A DNA stretch of 64,000 nucleotides from Melastoma dodecandrum (lineage: Eukaryota; Streptophyta; Magnoliopsida; Myrtales; Melastomataceae). The notes under the pieces were generated by a model. That model worked only from the letters and a program-made list of their open reading frames with translations. It did not search any database and had not been told where the DNA came from. The stretch's first letter is position 1, and the number at the start of each line of letters is the position of its first letter. Location: NCBI GenBank assembly GCA_029817715.1, contig JARUPY010000290.1, positions 6,200,001-6,264,000 of the forward strand. Reading direction: 5' to 3'. Both the position numbers and the translations under genes were made by a program. This document shows, piece by piece, positions 48,674-59,038 of the stretch.

Positions 48674-48958
48674 ACGTGTGTCAGGCTTAGGGAGAAGCCG
48701 GGTTATATATGTGTTAGGGCAGTGAGCAGAGGAAGGGTCGCGTCTGAAAAAATCTGATGAGGTACTGGTATCGGTTGTTTTGTAACTGATTTACTCGTCT
48801 GTGTAGAAAGAAGATGTCCAGGGTGTAAGCTGTGCTTGGCGTGTGTGAGGTCGCGAAGGACCTGGCTGCACCGTGGTGTGGCAGACGTGCATCAGGCTTA
48901 GAGAGAAGTCGGGGTGTATACGTGCCAGGGCAGTGAGCAAAAGAAGGGCCGCGTCTAG
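48674..48958. repeat. ~72-bp imperfect direct repeat, two copies
   Basis: 48,674-48,745 and 48,887-48,958 align along their whole length (TCAGGCTTAG-GAGAAG...GCAGTGAGCA-AGGG-CGCGTCT), about 213 bp apart. Sequence between the copies is related to 44,590-44,670. Confidence 0.75.
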
Positions 48959-50159
48959 GAGATTCACGGTGAGACATTGACATTTGTGTTTCTGTAGAAG
49001 GAAAGTACCTGTTGCAGGCGTTGGAGAAGCTCCACGGGTGTTGTCCGCTTCTAGAAGTCTTAGTGGGTAGCTAAGCAGCGGGAAATTCTTGATGAGGAGC
49101 CAACCAGGTCGTGGAACCACCGAGGGGAAAATCTACCCTTGGACAGAGGGGTTGTCTGCCTCCGTAGGGCTGCTACGTACTTGCATGGAGCTGCCACGTT
49201 GTACAGAACCCCAACCATAGGAATTGTGGAGTTAGTCCCTATCTTCAGTATAGAAACTCAACCAGAGAGTTTCTGGAGTTAGTCACAGATCTCTGTGCAC
49301 GACCCAAAGGGTTATTGATCACAAACCATCGGGATTCTATGAGTAGAAAAGCCGAAAGGATGTCTATATCATCTTCTATACTACAGAAGTGTCCTAGTAA
49401 CTTCTGCCAGTACATCCTTTGTGGAAAAGTCGAATGACTATCTACAATACCTCTGCGGGAGTGTTTTATTTCTTCTGTCAGTCTTGTATTCGTTATAAAT
49501 GTTCAATAATGAATTCCATCCTATAAGGGTGAAGAGTGGAGTAGGTAATTGTCGAACCACTATAAACCTTCAATGTCCATTTTACCTTTTGCAGAAATTA
49601 ACAGACATAACGCGGACGTTTGAGCAGAGATTCCAAAGGTCTTACATCAAACATCTAATGCTACAAAAACCAATCAATATCTGGAGTTATTTCCTTCAAT
49701 CTAGTTCTCGCGGATCATCTCTTGGTAGTGTAGAAACCTACACGGTTCTTTGACAACGTTCTGCTACTACAAGTATCTTTCAGATCTAATAGTAGAACTT
49801 GCTGATCACGCTTAAGGTGGTTGGATCCATAAAACCTTGATAGCAGAAGCATCAACCTTCTACATCAACCTTCTGCTACTATAGAAACCTTCTCAGAAAT
49901 GCATAGTCACATTCTAGATCAGACTTTGGCTGGTAGTTCTCTCATCAAGAAGTTCACTTCGGGATCTGTGTGTACAAGAGTTATGTAACCTATAGAAACC
50001 TAACCTTCCGCTGCGGAGTTCTATTAGTTGTAAAAAGGCTAAAAAGACCATTACACTAATTCATTCCCTCTTAGTGTCATTGTTACATCAACAAATTGTG
50101 ACTATCAACCCAAGTATGTACGATAATTATAGAATAAGAATTCTCTAGAGCAAGAGAGA
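48959..50159. other. Probable LTR/leader debris next to the copia fragment
   Basis: No gene. Many CTTCTGCTACTA/CTTCTGTCAG-like words recur between 49,370 and 49,880. By position it could be the LTR side of the minus-strand copia fragment at 50.2-51.0 kb, but no TG...CA ends or matching second LTR were found. Confidence 0.35.
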
Positions 50160-51040
50160 AGGGCAAGTATAGGAAGGTTACGAGTTTGCTCGCATTAAGT
50201 CATCTGGTGAAGGAATCCGCCGGTTCGTCATCTGTTTTGGTGTATTGTAGTGTGATCTCGCCTTGCACTACATTTTATCTTAAGAAGTGATATTGAACCT
50301 CTACGAGTTTCGTCCTTGGATGGGATATTTTCAGCTAACTGGATCGCTGATTGGTTATCGCATAATATAGGTATTGCATATCGCTGATCGTTGCTTAACG
50401 ACAACTCTGTACTCTGCCTCTGTGGTTCAACGTGATATTATCAACGGTCTCTTATTACGCTATGATATTGCTCCCCATGCTACACTGAAGACATATCCCG
50501 TGTAGATCATCGAGTATCCAGCGAGTTTGCAGTCTTTTTTCTTTTTATAAATTACTCCATAGTCTAGTGTACCCTTGATGTGTTTAAGCATTTGACGAAC
50601 TGCTTCAAGGTGGAGCTTCATTAGTAATTGCATAAATCCGATCACTAGGCCAACTTCATATGAGATTTTCGGTCTTGTATATGTAAGGTAGATCAAACTC
50701 CCCACTAGTTGATGATACATTGTTGGCTCTTCAAGATTCTTCCCTTTATTTGCACTTAGGTTGCATTAAATTCTTCGGGTGTTCATATCGGCTTGTACTC
50801 GAGCATCCCATATTTTTTAGCAGCTCCCCCACATACTTTTCTTGACAAACAAATAGGCCTTCTGAATCTCGATAGACTTCTAGCCCAGGAAAGTTCTTAA
50901 TTAAGCTCTTTGAGCTCTTTCACGTGGAAGTACTCTAAAGGATTCTCCTAAATTTGTTTGATCTCTGTGTTGTCGTTTTTTGTGATGATGATGTTGTCTA
51001 CATACACGAGTACTGGTGTAATCTTCTCTTCTACAGGACG
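50160..51040 (-). mobile_element. Ty1/copia pol fragment (RT C-terminus and RNase H), decayed
   Basis: Read on the minus strand, 51,030-50,180 gives, with several stops, VLVYVDNIIIT (RT active-site region), then YHQLVGSLIYLTYTRPKISYE, LEAVRQMLKHIKGTLDYG and CKLAGYS. Further down it gives CDNQSAIQLAEN and a broken ADSFTR-LNASK (RNase H end). This is the order of copia pol. The open 86-codon stretch at 50,720-50,460 is the best preserved piece. It belongs to a different insertion from the element at 60.6 kb, since orientation and sequence differ. The fragment ends where duplicated DUF26 DNA begins (~51,042). Confidence 0.85.
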
Positions 51041-51659
51041 ATGACAAAAACATACTCGAGATTAGTAGTGCGTACTCTTTATGTCGAGTTTGGCTGTTTC
51101 GTCTCTGCCCATCTTTCTAACGAAACAAAGGTAGTTGCTGCGGACTACTTGATTATCTGATAGGCCTTACACATTGTACGTCGTCTTCTCTTATATCCTT
51201 TTTCGGGGCATATCTTGATGTCCGGCTGGATATCCCCTGCATAGTTTGGCCTTAGTGAATTTTAGAGGCTGATGATATTGCGAGCTTAAGTCGGATTAAG
51301 CTGACACATGGTATTGCAAGTTTCTCAAGCTTGATGGGAACTTGGGGAGTCTGAAAGAGCTGGGATATGACCTCACTGCTTACATACGAGTCGTCCTATT
51401 ACTCAAACTACTTAGGGCGCAAATCATATCCTCGTAAGAGCTTGTGAGAAACGTGATGGGTGAACCGATTAGCGAATTACAAGGGATGTCGTGAAATGAC
51501 TAGAAGGAAAACTGATTAGCGAATTACATGGCTAAGATTTGCCCAAATATTAATTAATATTATTACGGCTACAAGAATATAACAAAAATATTTAATTATA
51601 TTCTCATGCAGACAATCGACGGATAATATCTTTAATATAATATAACATCGGGTCATATT

Positions 51660-51960
51660 CTAACAAGCAGTCCATACAATCCTCCCAGGATACTCCCAAT
51701 CCGCAACTCCCATGGCCATACAGATTAATTCCTAGGCCTACAGCTCGAAGATACAAATTACCGTTGAAACGAAATGTATTCCGTACAATGTAATTATTGA
51801 GGGTGTCCCTAACCTGGCCAAAAGCATCTGTATAACCTGAATCGGTTGCGCACGATTAGTACAACAATCCCGTGTTAGGAACCCCAACCACGACTGCTGT
51901 CTGTACAAGGAAGATACTGGCCGCGAACAAGAACATCATGATCAACTTATTTGAGATCAT
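51660..51960 (-). pseudogene. DUF26 copy C, truncated with in-frame stop
   Basis: From the ATG at 51960 the frame reads MISNKLIMMFLFAASIFLVQ, clearly the signal peptide of copies A and B. It continues SGYTDAFGQVRDTLNNYIVR and ends at the C-x8-C-x2-C motif (CGLGVSWEDCMDC) near 51,660. A TAA (51858-51856) replaces the second Tyr of LYY before the first Cys, and the 3' third of the domain is lost. It is therefore a pseudogene of the A/B type. Flanking similarity to the A/B block starts at ~51,042 (GACAAAAACATACTCGAGAT). Confidence 0.88.
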
Positions 51961-52129
51961 ATTATTGGTGCTGGTCTCCACCTGCTATGAAGATGTCATA
52001 TGTTATGGTACACAGAATGTATTTATATGCAAACACATTTGAGTGAGAGTCGGCACAATGACAGTAACAACATTTTAGATGATCATTCTTGGCGATTACT
52101 GGTGCGTAGTCGATGAATTGACTTTGGCA

Positions 52130-52500
52130 GTTTCGTATCCATCCATTTTACCAAAGTAAAGATAGTCGTGACGGACTAACTGATGATCTGCCAGGCTCTA
52201 CACATTGCAGCCGTCTTGTGTTTGCACGCGAAAACGTTCGGCCGCCAAATACCTCAGACAAGGTATGGGAAAATTAACAAAACAGATGCTCCCGGTAGAC
52301 ATTTACGATGGCCATGCAAATCAATTCCTAAGCCAGCAGCTTGGCGATACAAATTCCAGTTGAAACTTCATCTGCACAGCACAAATGTAATTACCGAGGG
52401 CACTGGTCATGGAACAAGTGCCATAAACAAGAGCATCCTGCGATCAACTTGCACAGAATCATATTGCCTTTTCTTTCCTCCGGTTATGGCAACTTCATAT
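52130..52500 (-). pseudogene. DUF26 copy D, heavily decayed
   Basis: 52,140-52,215 matches the 3' flank of copy C (51,110-51,190). 52,305-52,375 (ATGGCCATGCAAATCAATTC, then TACAAATTCCAGTTGAAAC) matches the coding part of copy C at 51,712-51,771. 52,430-52,475 matches the start-codon region. Long deletions and shifts leave no frame. With copy C it forms a tandem pair ~1 kb apart. Confidence 0.7.
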
Positions 52501-53225
52501 AAAACATAAGGAGACAACATTACATGGACTAGTTATTTATCTGTAAACACATATGCGGCATATATAATGACAAAGATTGATGCGATGGAAAATTTTACGG
52601 ACTGCTTGGCTGTACACATATGTAGGACATTTAATCTTTGCTTGGGGCCCATGGCTGGACATTTTGGCCTGGTTTCCCTAGGTGAGCCTGATCCGAGGAT
52701 TTAGCGGTTGCAGGGCGATGAGATGTCAGTACTGTTAGGATTGAAGAAGTGTCTCTTCCGATACTTAAGCCTCCTAGCTCAGTTTTGGGCATTTCTTTTG
52801 TAATGGTGCCATAATTTATGTGGGCGCTGTATTTTCCTCGGTGACCTGTTCCTTGGAGATCATGGTTTGTGAGATGGTGTTGGTATTTGGTGATTCAGAA
52901 GAGAGGAGGAAGCGTGGAAAGATTGGACAGTTCCTGCTTCCGATGCAAGTTGATCACGGTAGTTTGAGTTCAAATGTTAATTTTGTCTTCACAATGTGGT
53001 CGATCTTGAGACTGTTGGCCCTGCTCACGAGTCAATGAGTCTTACCCCAGTGGCCATCCACGGTTGGGTACTAGGCAAGCCGAGTTTGTATTAACGCTAA
53101 TGAGACGTCACCAAACACTAAACTTGTTTACAACTAGATCACAACAGAACGCTTTTGCTAGCTGGAAAGTTGAGGGCCAAACCGACGAGTTACTTACGAG
53201 AAGGAATACAGGCCTGTTAATTTGT
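52501..53225. other. Intergenic, no gene seen
   Basis: Upstream remnant of DUF26 copy D, then the 3' flank of the MAKR-like gene. Small open frames at 52,820-53,330 show no domain and no family resemblance. Confidence 0.45.
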
Positions 53226-53933
53226 TCATACATAAGGGGGGAAACTGAAACCTGGAAAGGTATTAAACGAGCTTGCAGTGAGCAATTGCTGATTGGACAG
53301 AGATATCTGCCGGGTAACCCGCCATAACTGTGTCTTGTTAATTGGCGATGAACTGATCGAACTCGGGCAACTAACAGCGCCCACCTTTCTGCCCAGATCC
53401 CGATCCTTGCGACTTTTCCCTATAGAACCCTGCCTAAAGACTTTGCTTGGCACCATTTGGTAGCACTGGACCGCAGGGAACCACACTTTACCCCACTTGG
53501 CACCCTTCGTAATCACCATTGAGGACAGCTCCTCGATTGGCTTCTCCTCCAAGTATCCAATCCGTGACTCAATGGCCTTGATGGCGTCATGAAAACACTG
53601 GGGTGAAATCCGCGGGAGCGGAACCGCAGACGAAATTGATATCCTCAGCTCTATGTGGTCATCCTCCTCCTCCTCATCACCATCATCTTCAGCATCATCC
53701 CAACAACGTCTGCCGCGCTCGAAAATGAAAACTTCCCTGGCAGAACTCGGCCCACGGTGGAGGGAATTCCTGTGCTTGGGCTGCTGGACCTGTATCTCGA
53801 TGTAGGACTCGGCATCACTCACGTCGTCTTCGTCATCAGAGGAGGGGTCGTAGCAGGCGAAGGAGAAGCTGTCGCCTAACTTGTCTTGATTTTGGCTGGT
53901 CAATTCACCGCTCTTCATCATCATCATCATCAT
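53226..53933 (-). CDS. Acidic protein resembling membrane-associated kinase regulators
   Basis: The single frame starts at a run of six ATG codons (first at 53933) and gives up to 235 aa. Visible are SFSFACYDPSSDDEDDVSDA, then ESYIEIQVQ, a long acidic run (DDAEDDGDEEEEDD) and HIELRISISSAVPLP. The pairing of an ESYIEI-type motif with a later F/L-x-RIS-type motif is what suggests MAKR-like proteins (plant BKI1 relatives that bind receptor kinases at the membrane). The C-terminal ~90 residues (KWGKVWFPAVQCYQMVPSKV) match nothing I recall. The family call is tentative; that it is a gene is more secure. The true first Met within the ATG run is undecided. Confidence 0.5.
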   Translation of the reverse strand: MMMMMMKSGELTSQNQDKLGDSFSFACYDPSSDDEDDVSDAESYIEIQVQQPKHRNSLHRGPSSAREVFIFERGRRCWDDAEDDGDEEEEDDHIELRISISSAVPLPRISPQCFHDAIKAIESRIGYLEEKPIEELSSMVITKGAKWGKVWFPAVQCYQMVPSKVFRQGSIGKSRKDRDLGRKVGAVSCPSSISSSPINKTQLWRVTRQISLSNQQLLTASSFNTFPGFSFPPYV

Positions 53934-54444
53934 AATGACCAACACCAATCTCCTCGTTCAAGAATTATGATCTAAACATTGTTCAAGTAATCAATCAAAT
54001 GATCTGCTCATAACTAAACCTGATTATCTTATGGGCACGGAGGAATCTTGTCCTTCTCATGTTCTTCTTTGCTACACGACTAAGGAAAAATATTCAAAAT
54101 TTTCTATGTGAATAATGAATAGCTTGGGGTGGTACTGAAAATGACATGTTGATGTCTCGCCGATTGACCCTGAAAAGTCTCTCGCCCATTACTATTACAA
54201 GTACGTGAGCGTGCTATGATTACGAGAACAGATAAACAAAGGCCATATATTGAGGTTGTCGTGGTCCCAAAGAAACAAACGTATAAAAGTTGTTCATGTT
54301 TCGTCCATCATCTTGTAAGGAAATTTCCCCGTGATGTCCGTTCATTATTTTAGGGAGGGCGGAACAGCCAGCGCATACAAAATCGTCTCCTTTCATACAA
54401 TGAATTGCATTTTATATGTCTGGATGGATTCGGTTAATCCAACA
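53934..54444. other. MAKR-like gene promoter
   Basis: AT-rich flank between the divergent MAKR-like gene and the promoter repeat R1. No gene. Confidence 0.45.
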
Positions 54445-54868
54445 TTACGACAAAGTTAACAGCAAAAGTTACCTGGCTTCACTAATGCCATTCAGGTCCG
54501 GTGGGGACTTCTGTTACCTGTTCGAAATCGAGGCTACTGGCTTATTGGATACGACAGGGTGATTGAAGCTTCTTCACATGGTCGGGGTACTTCCTTCCCA
54601 ATGCCGTAGACGAACGAGTAGCGATGTATAAGTGATGACAATGGAGCAAACTCCGTGTCCTTAATTGTTGTTTTGTTCGCCTTGACGACGACTCGTGTGC
54701 ATTTCGTCCGTCGCTATCTTAAAACTATCGAACTTTGTACTTTGATTCATGGGAAAATGCAAGCAAGAAATGCTCAAGAAGTCGTGCCCATCGATGACAG
54801 TTTTGGACTGAGCCTGCAAGTCGTCCAGTAAAGACAGTGCGCTAGTCGATGGTGGGATCGATGCGTTG
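54445..54868 (+). repeat. Promoter repeat R1 (of three), in front of DUF26 copy E
   Basis: TTACGACAAAGTTAACAGCA to GGTGGGATCGATG. The same ~310-410 bp occurs at 56,125-56,437 (R2) and 60,178-60,582 (R3) with few differences. R1 ends ~12 bp before the TATA box of the DUF26 gene that follows, so the repeat is its upstream promoter. Confidence 0.92.
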
Positions 54869-54878
54869 CATCTGGTTC

Positions 54879-54886
54879 ATATATAC
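54879..54886 (+). promoter_or_regulatory. TATA box of DUF26 copy E
   Basis: CATATATAC at ~80 bp before the ATG at 54964. It lies just beyond the end of R1, in sequence not shared with R2 or R3. Confidence 0.6.
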
Positions 54887-54963
54887 CCTACCAAATCGAC
54901 AGCACTTCACTCCCAACCAGTTTGTTGTCGTCAAAGCCCCTAAAAAAGATTAAGACCGTAGCA

Positions 54964-55365
54964 ATGGCAAGTATTCTGAGAATCATGGGAGCCGTTGTAG
55001 TCGCTGTCTCCTTGGCAACATGTTTCACAAGCACTGCTCTGGATACGACCCTGGAAGTCACAGCCTGCAGCAACAATACTTACGACCCGAGCATGATCGA
55101 GTATGCCCAAAGCGTGGAGTACGTCCTCGATGATATGGAAACAGTGACGGCAAACCATCCCGGCTACCACTACCAGACCCGGGCGCCTTATCCCACTGTC
55201 GTGGCGTATGGACATTCTTGGTGCAACCTTACGCTCACGGTCATGGAGTGTGTAACCTGCATGAGTCGCGCCAGGGCCTTCATAAAGACGAAGTGCCCGA
55301 ACAAAGTGGTCGCCGCTATGATATTGAAGGATTGCGCCATGGGGTACGCACCATTTTCGTTATGA
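54964..55365 (+). CDS. DUF26 (Gnk2/ginkbilobin-type) secreted protein, copy E
   Basis: From the ATG at 54964, 133 aa: signal peptide (MASILRIMGAVVVAVSLATC), then one DUF26 domain with a Cys after VTA, C-x8-C-x2-C (CNLTLTVMECVTC), a Cys in KTKC and one in LKDC. An in-frame ATG at 54922 would place a basic KPLKKIK segment before the signal sequence and is less likely. Sequence is far from copies A-D apart from the Cys pattern and YGH-x-C block, so it is an older paralogue on the other strand. The end is short (DCAMGYAPFSL). ATGG|GTACGC could be a donor in the same phase as in A/B, but no anchor exon was found downstream. Probable apoplastic defence-type protein. Confidence 0.8.
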   Translation: MASILRIMGAVVVAVSLATCFTSTALDTTLEVTACSNNTYDPSMIEYAQSVEYVLDDMETVTANHPGYHYQTRAPYPTVVAYGHSWCNLTLTVMECVTCMSRARAFIKTKCPNKVVAAMILKDCAMGYAPFSL

Positions 55366-56124
55366 TCTCTTTGGACGGGATATGCAGTGAATAAGAGGCA
55401 CCCCACTCGTAGCCGTTATGGGAGTGTTTCACACTCGACAAAATACAATATCAACTACTGTAACTCGTTCTGAAGTATGCCATTATCTTTATATTTTGTG
55501 TTGCTTGGGAGCCTAGGAGCTCTCTAATCTTAATAACAGGGCATAACTCAGACGTGTGTAATCTAGGCATCCATGATACTATATTCGCGACTCAATGACA
55601 GAATGGTCGGGCCACAGTTACACCGTTTTCTAAGCCGTTTTGGTTCAGGTATTTCAAGAACTGTTGTTCCCTTGGCTCGAAATCGAGGCCTTTGCGATGA
55701 CTTTGGTACTCGTATAACATCGTTGCAGACAAACGAGAACCGATATGTAGGCCTGCCAAAAGACACTGGATATTGCCAAGGAGTGCATGTCAAGTCCTCA
55801 GAACCCTTCCTCTTCGCAAAACAATCATTGGCGTTTCATTGATGTCATGGACTGTGTAACTCACTTAGGACATGATCCTCACCATTCAGCACCCGGTCAC
55901 GTTAATGGCAGCTTCCCTGGCCATAAGTAGGAAGAAATTATTTGATGATGTAGAAGCTCAACTAAAACTCGAGAAGGAAGCTGCTTTGGTGGAAGCCAAA
56001 TATAAAGAAGAACAAGCTTGGAGAGAGCGAGAGGAATTGTATAGAATGCAAGCAGAGATTACACTACTGAAGCAGAAGCAAGAGAAATTAATTTTCGCTC
56101 AACATTAAGAATGAGGAGGATGAT
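55366..56124 (+). other. DUF26 copy E 3' flank with a short coiled-coil frame
   Basis: 55,872-56,108 is an open 78-codon frame on the plus strand with a charged helix (QLKLEKEAALVEAKYKEEQA) ending at R2. It has no recognisable family, promoter or splice logic. It may be the tail exon of a lost gene. Otherwise nothing seen. Confidence 0.35.
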
Positions 56125-56437
56125 GTTACGACGAAGTTAACAGCAAAAGTTACCTGGCTTCACTAATGCCATTCAGGTCCGGTGGGGACTTCGGTTACCA
56201 GTTCGAAATCGAGGCTACTGGCTTATTGGATATGACAGGGAGATTGAAGCTTCACATGGTCGAGGTACTTGCTTCTCGATGCCGTAGACGAACGAGTTGC
56301 GATGTATAAATGATGACAATGGAGCAAACTCCGTGTCCTTAATTGTTGTTTTGTTCGCCTTGACAACGACTTGTGTGCATTTCGTCTGTCGCTATCTTAA
56401 AACTATTGAACTTTGTACTTTGATGCCTAGGAAAATT
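56125..56437 (+). repeat. Promoter repeat R2, orphaned and truncated
   Basis: Matches R1 from TTACGACGAAGTTAACAGCA to the GGAAAAT before the GCAAGC block (R1 ~54,760), then switches to unrelated TGTAGGTTCTCACG. About 110 bp of R1's 3' part is missing and no DUF26 exon follows. Confidence 0.9.
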
Positions 56438-57906
56438 GTAGGTTCTCACGTTGCAGAAACAAACCTGCATCAATAGCGGAAACTATAATAGAAGCAAAAC
56501 AGAGAACAATAGAACCTTCTGCAGACGCTAGCTTCTGTAGCGCAGATGCTTCTGCAGATGAAGTCGGAAATGAAACTCTCACAACACAAATAACACTTTG
56601 AGCAAAAGCTCTTTTCTGATTTTTGATAGATAGATTGATGCATGGTGCATAAGATTACATAAATAGACTAAAGAAAAACCATTCAACTACCCTATTAAGT
56701 AGTAACCACTAACTCTAGACCACTAAATTCTATTTATTCCTTGCCACCATTTAACTCATTTACTCTCCACTAACATCAGCATTTAATCTCCATTATCATC
56801 AGCCTTGAACCAACACCAACAAACTTCTTGTCGCGGATGGATCTCGTTTCCGGTTCCATTTAAAATGAATATCCTCCCTTGACGATAAGGTTTCGAATTT
56901 TGAAAATGTGTCGGAGTCGCCACTAACTTATTTTAAGTTCAAGTTAGAAAAACTATAGAGATTCGTTAAGGTTCGGGAATTAGGGATTACTAAATCGCAT
57001 GTATGACAAAGAAAAGGGAGGCCTTTATCGTTTGTTCCCAATATCTGAATTTATTTGAGCTCGATTTTAGAAAAGAAGTTGTTTGATATTAAAACAAATG
57101 ATTTCGAGCTCATTAATGCTTACAATGTCTATATGAATAATTTTTATGAAAATATTTCTTTTTAAAAGTTGAATTTTCGGGCAAAAATGCAAGCAACATA
57201 AATTTATTAATGCCATTAATAGTTTCTAAGCCAAAAAATAAATTCAATCAAGAATGGGGTATTTGTATCATTTCTCGCTCACTGTAGAACCCTCCCGTTA
57301 GCGTCTGTACCTCACGATGCCGTTTTTAGAATAGGTTTACGGCAAACCTGGCGAGCCGCTGATGCCGTAACGTTGGTGAGTGCGAAGCCGTCTTCAGAGG
57401 GTCTTGATCTTCGAGAATCCAAAATAAACCCTCGAATACAACTTCCGTTCTCTTGAACACGTTGAATGATGTGCGTGCCTTGGTTGTCCGCAAGGCACGC
57501 CCCGAGATACCTGTACATAAATCGTAATGTCGAAGTAAACTGTTCGAAGATAATAATGGAGTATTGAAGCACGGAGAATAATAATTTAATAATTGATTAA
57601 CCATATTGTTGAAAGCGTCCCAAAAAAAAATATTCCAAATTACTCATCTATAATTCCGGGGATAGAAATAATTGCAAGTTGAACACAGCTTACCCGAATC
57701 ATGACATGCTAACAAATAATTATGTAGGAATGATACCGGTCTTTAAAATCAATTAATTCTGACCATGTTTTCCGATTAAAAATAAGTAAAGTTTCAGTCA
57801 CTTTGTATTTTGAATTTATCAAAATCACGGTAACACTAAATAATTCACCTACGGAAAGATGACATTATTGGAGTAAAATAAAATAAAATAAATAAACATT
57901 ACCCAT
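56438..57906. other. Insertion-derived DNA after R2, no gene
   Basis: 56,435-56,830 starts TGTAGGTTCTC and carries CTTCTGCAGA-type words reminiscent of the 49-50 kb debris; it could be a solo LTR, ends not proven. 56,910-57,070 (GGAGTCGCCACTAACTTATT) matches 44,998-45,100. 57,310-57,600 has overlapping minus-strand frames (DGFALTNVTASAARQV) typical of noncoding repeat leader. 57,640-57,900 is AT-rich. Confidence 0.4.
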
Positions 57907-58506
57907 TTAGGGGGCTTTCGGCTTGCGGGTTCTGCTTATTTGGGGGGGCTTTTCTGGGAGGAAATAAGACCCGCCCGTGTCCTTGGAAATTGCTCGGCTG
58001 AAACTATGGCGGAGCTCGTGGTCGTGATTCCTGGGATTCTGATCGGGGGACAACTCGTTCTGGACAGGTCCGGTCTTACTCCAGGTTTCTTTGTCCAATC
58101 ATTCGTGTGCTAGTGGGGTATCCCAGGCAATGTCTTGTTCGGAGCTCGAGGTCTCGCTGGGCGATTTAGTGGCAGCCCAGGACGGGACCGTGCCGTAGCG
58201 AGACAAGCCAGAGGGGGAACAGGGAGTTGACTGAGGTGACGGGACAGAAAACAGGTCCACCCATCTGCGCGTCTGATCCGCTCTTTTGTCGCGGACTTGG
58301 AAGGTAAAGTCGCCTGAAACGGAGAATGGCCCCTTGTCGTCATCCTGTTCCAGGAGGGTGTGGTAAGCCATCTGACGGGTCAACCCGTGGAGGTAGTGGT
58401 CGTCGTCTTCGTCGGTGGTGAGAAAAGACGGGTCAGCATTGCAGTCGAGATCCTCATGAGGCCGCGGTTGCTCTTCCTTGAAGAACCCACCAGCGGTCTC
58501 AACAGG
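57907..58506 (-). pseudogene. Exon fragment of a plant 'LTRQMA' protein, with internal stop
   Basis: The minus frame from ~58,504 reads [18 protein letters not shown], then [39 protein letters not shown] and EQDIAWDTPLAHE, a TGA (58101-58099), then continues open to 57,907 with KDTGGSYFLP. LTRQMA, W...SPQSTPC and a late G-T-G-x-FLP block, in this order, recall an uncharacterised plant nuclear-protein family (At5g59050-like), as far as I remember it. A TAA lies just upstream of the fragment, no first exon is present, and the DUF26 block begins 50 bp away. I read it as a truncated copy with a premature stop. Alternatively the stop is the true end of a last exon. Confidence 0.45.
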
Positions 58507-59038
58507 TTAAGTCGAGTTGACAGTTCTAGCTCGTAAGATCTCGCCTGGTTTTAGTCCACACATGACACAGAACTTGACTGAAATGACGAAAACATACTCG
58601 CGATTACCATTTCCCCATCTCTTTCAGTACTGCCATCTCTGAAAAGGAACAAAAGTGAGACACGAGGGACGTTTCGTTGATCTGCTGGGCTGAAAACGTT
58701 TTACAGCATCTTCTGACCTTTTTCCTTGGGCATATCTCTCGTTATCACGCTCAACATTCATGCACAGACTCGGATCCTAGGATTTTCCAGACCATGTGTT
58801 TTGCAAACGGAAGTTGGTTTATTCAACAATGGTCGGTTTGTGGGTTCAGAGTCCAACTCCCTTGTGGTCCATTCAAGTCCTACAGGTCCCTTCCCTTTCC
58901 TATTTCTTCTTCTTCTTGGGGATATAGAAATGTAACAGAAAGAAATTCACTTGGTTTCCTTAACTAAATTCATTACATTCATTTCACCATTCCAAAGAAC
59001 TAAACGTTCGTCATCATACGGCTAGCGACCGACAGGTA

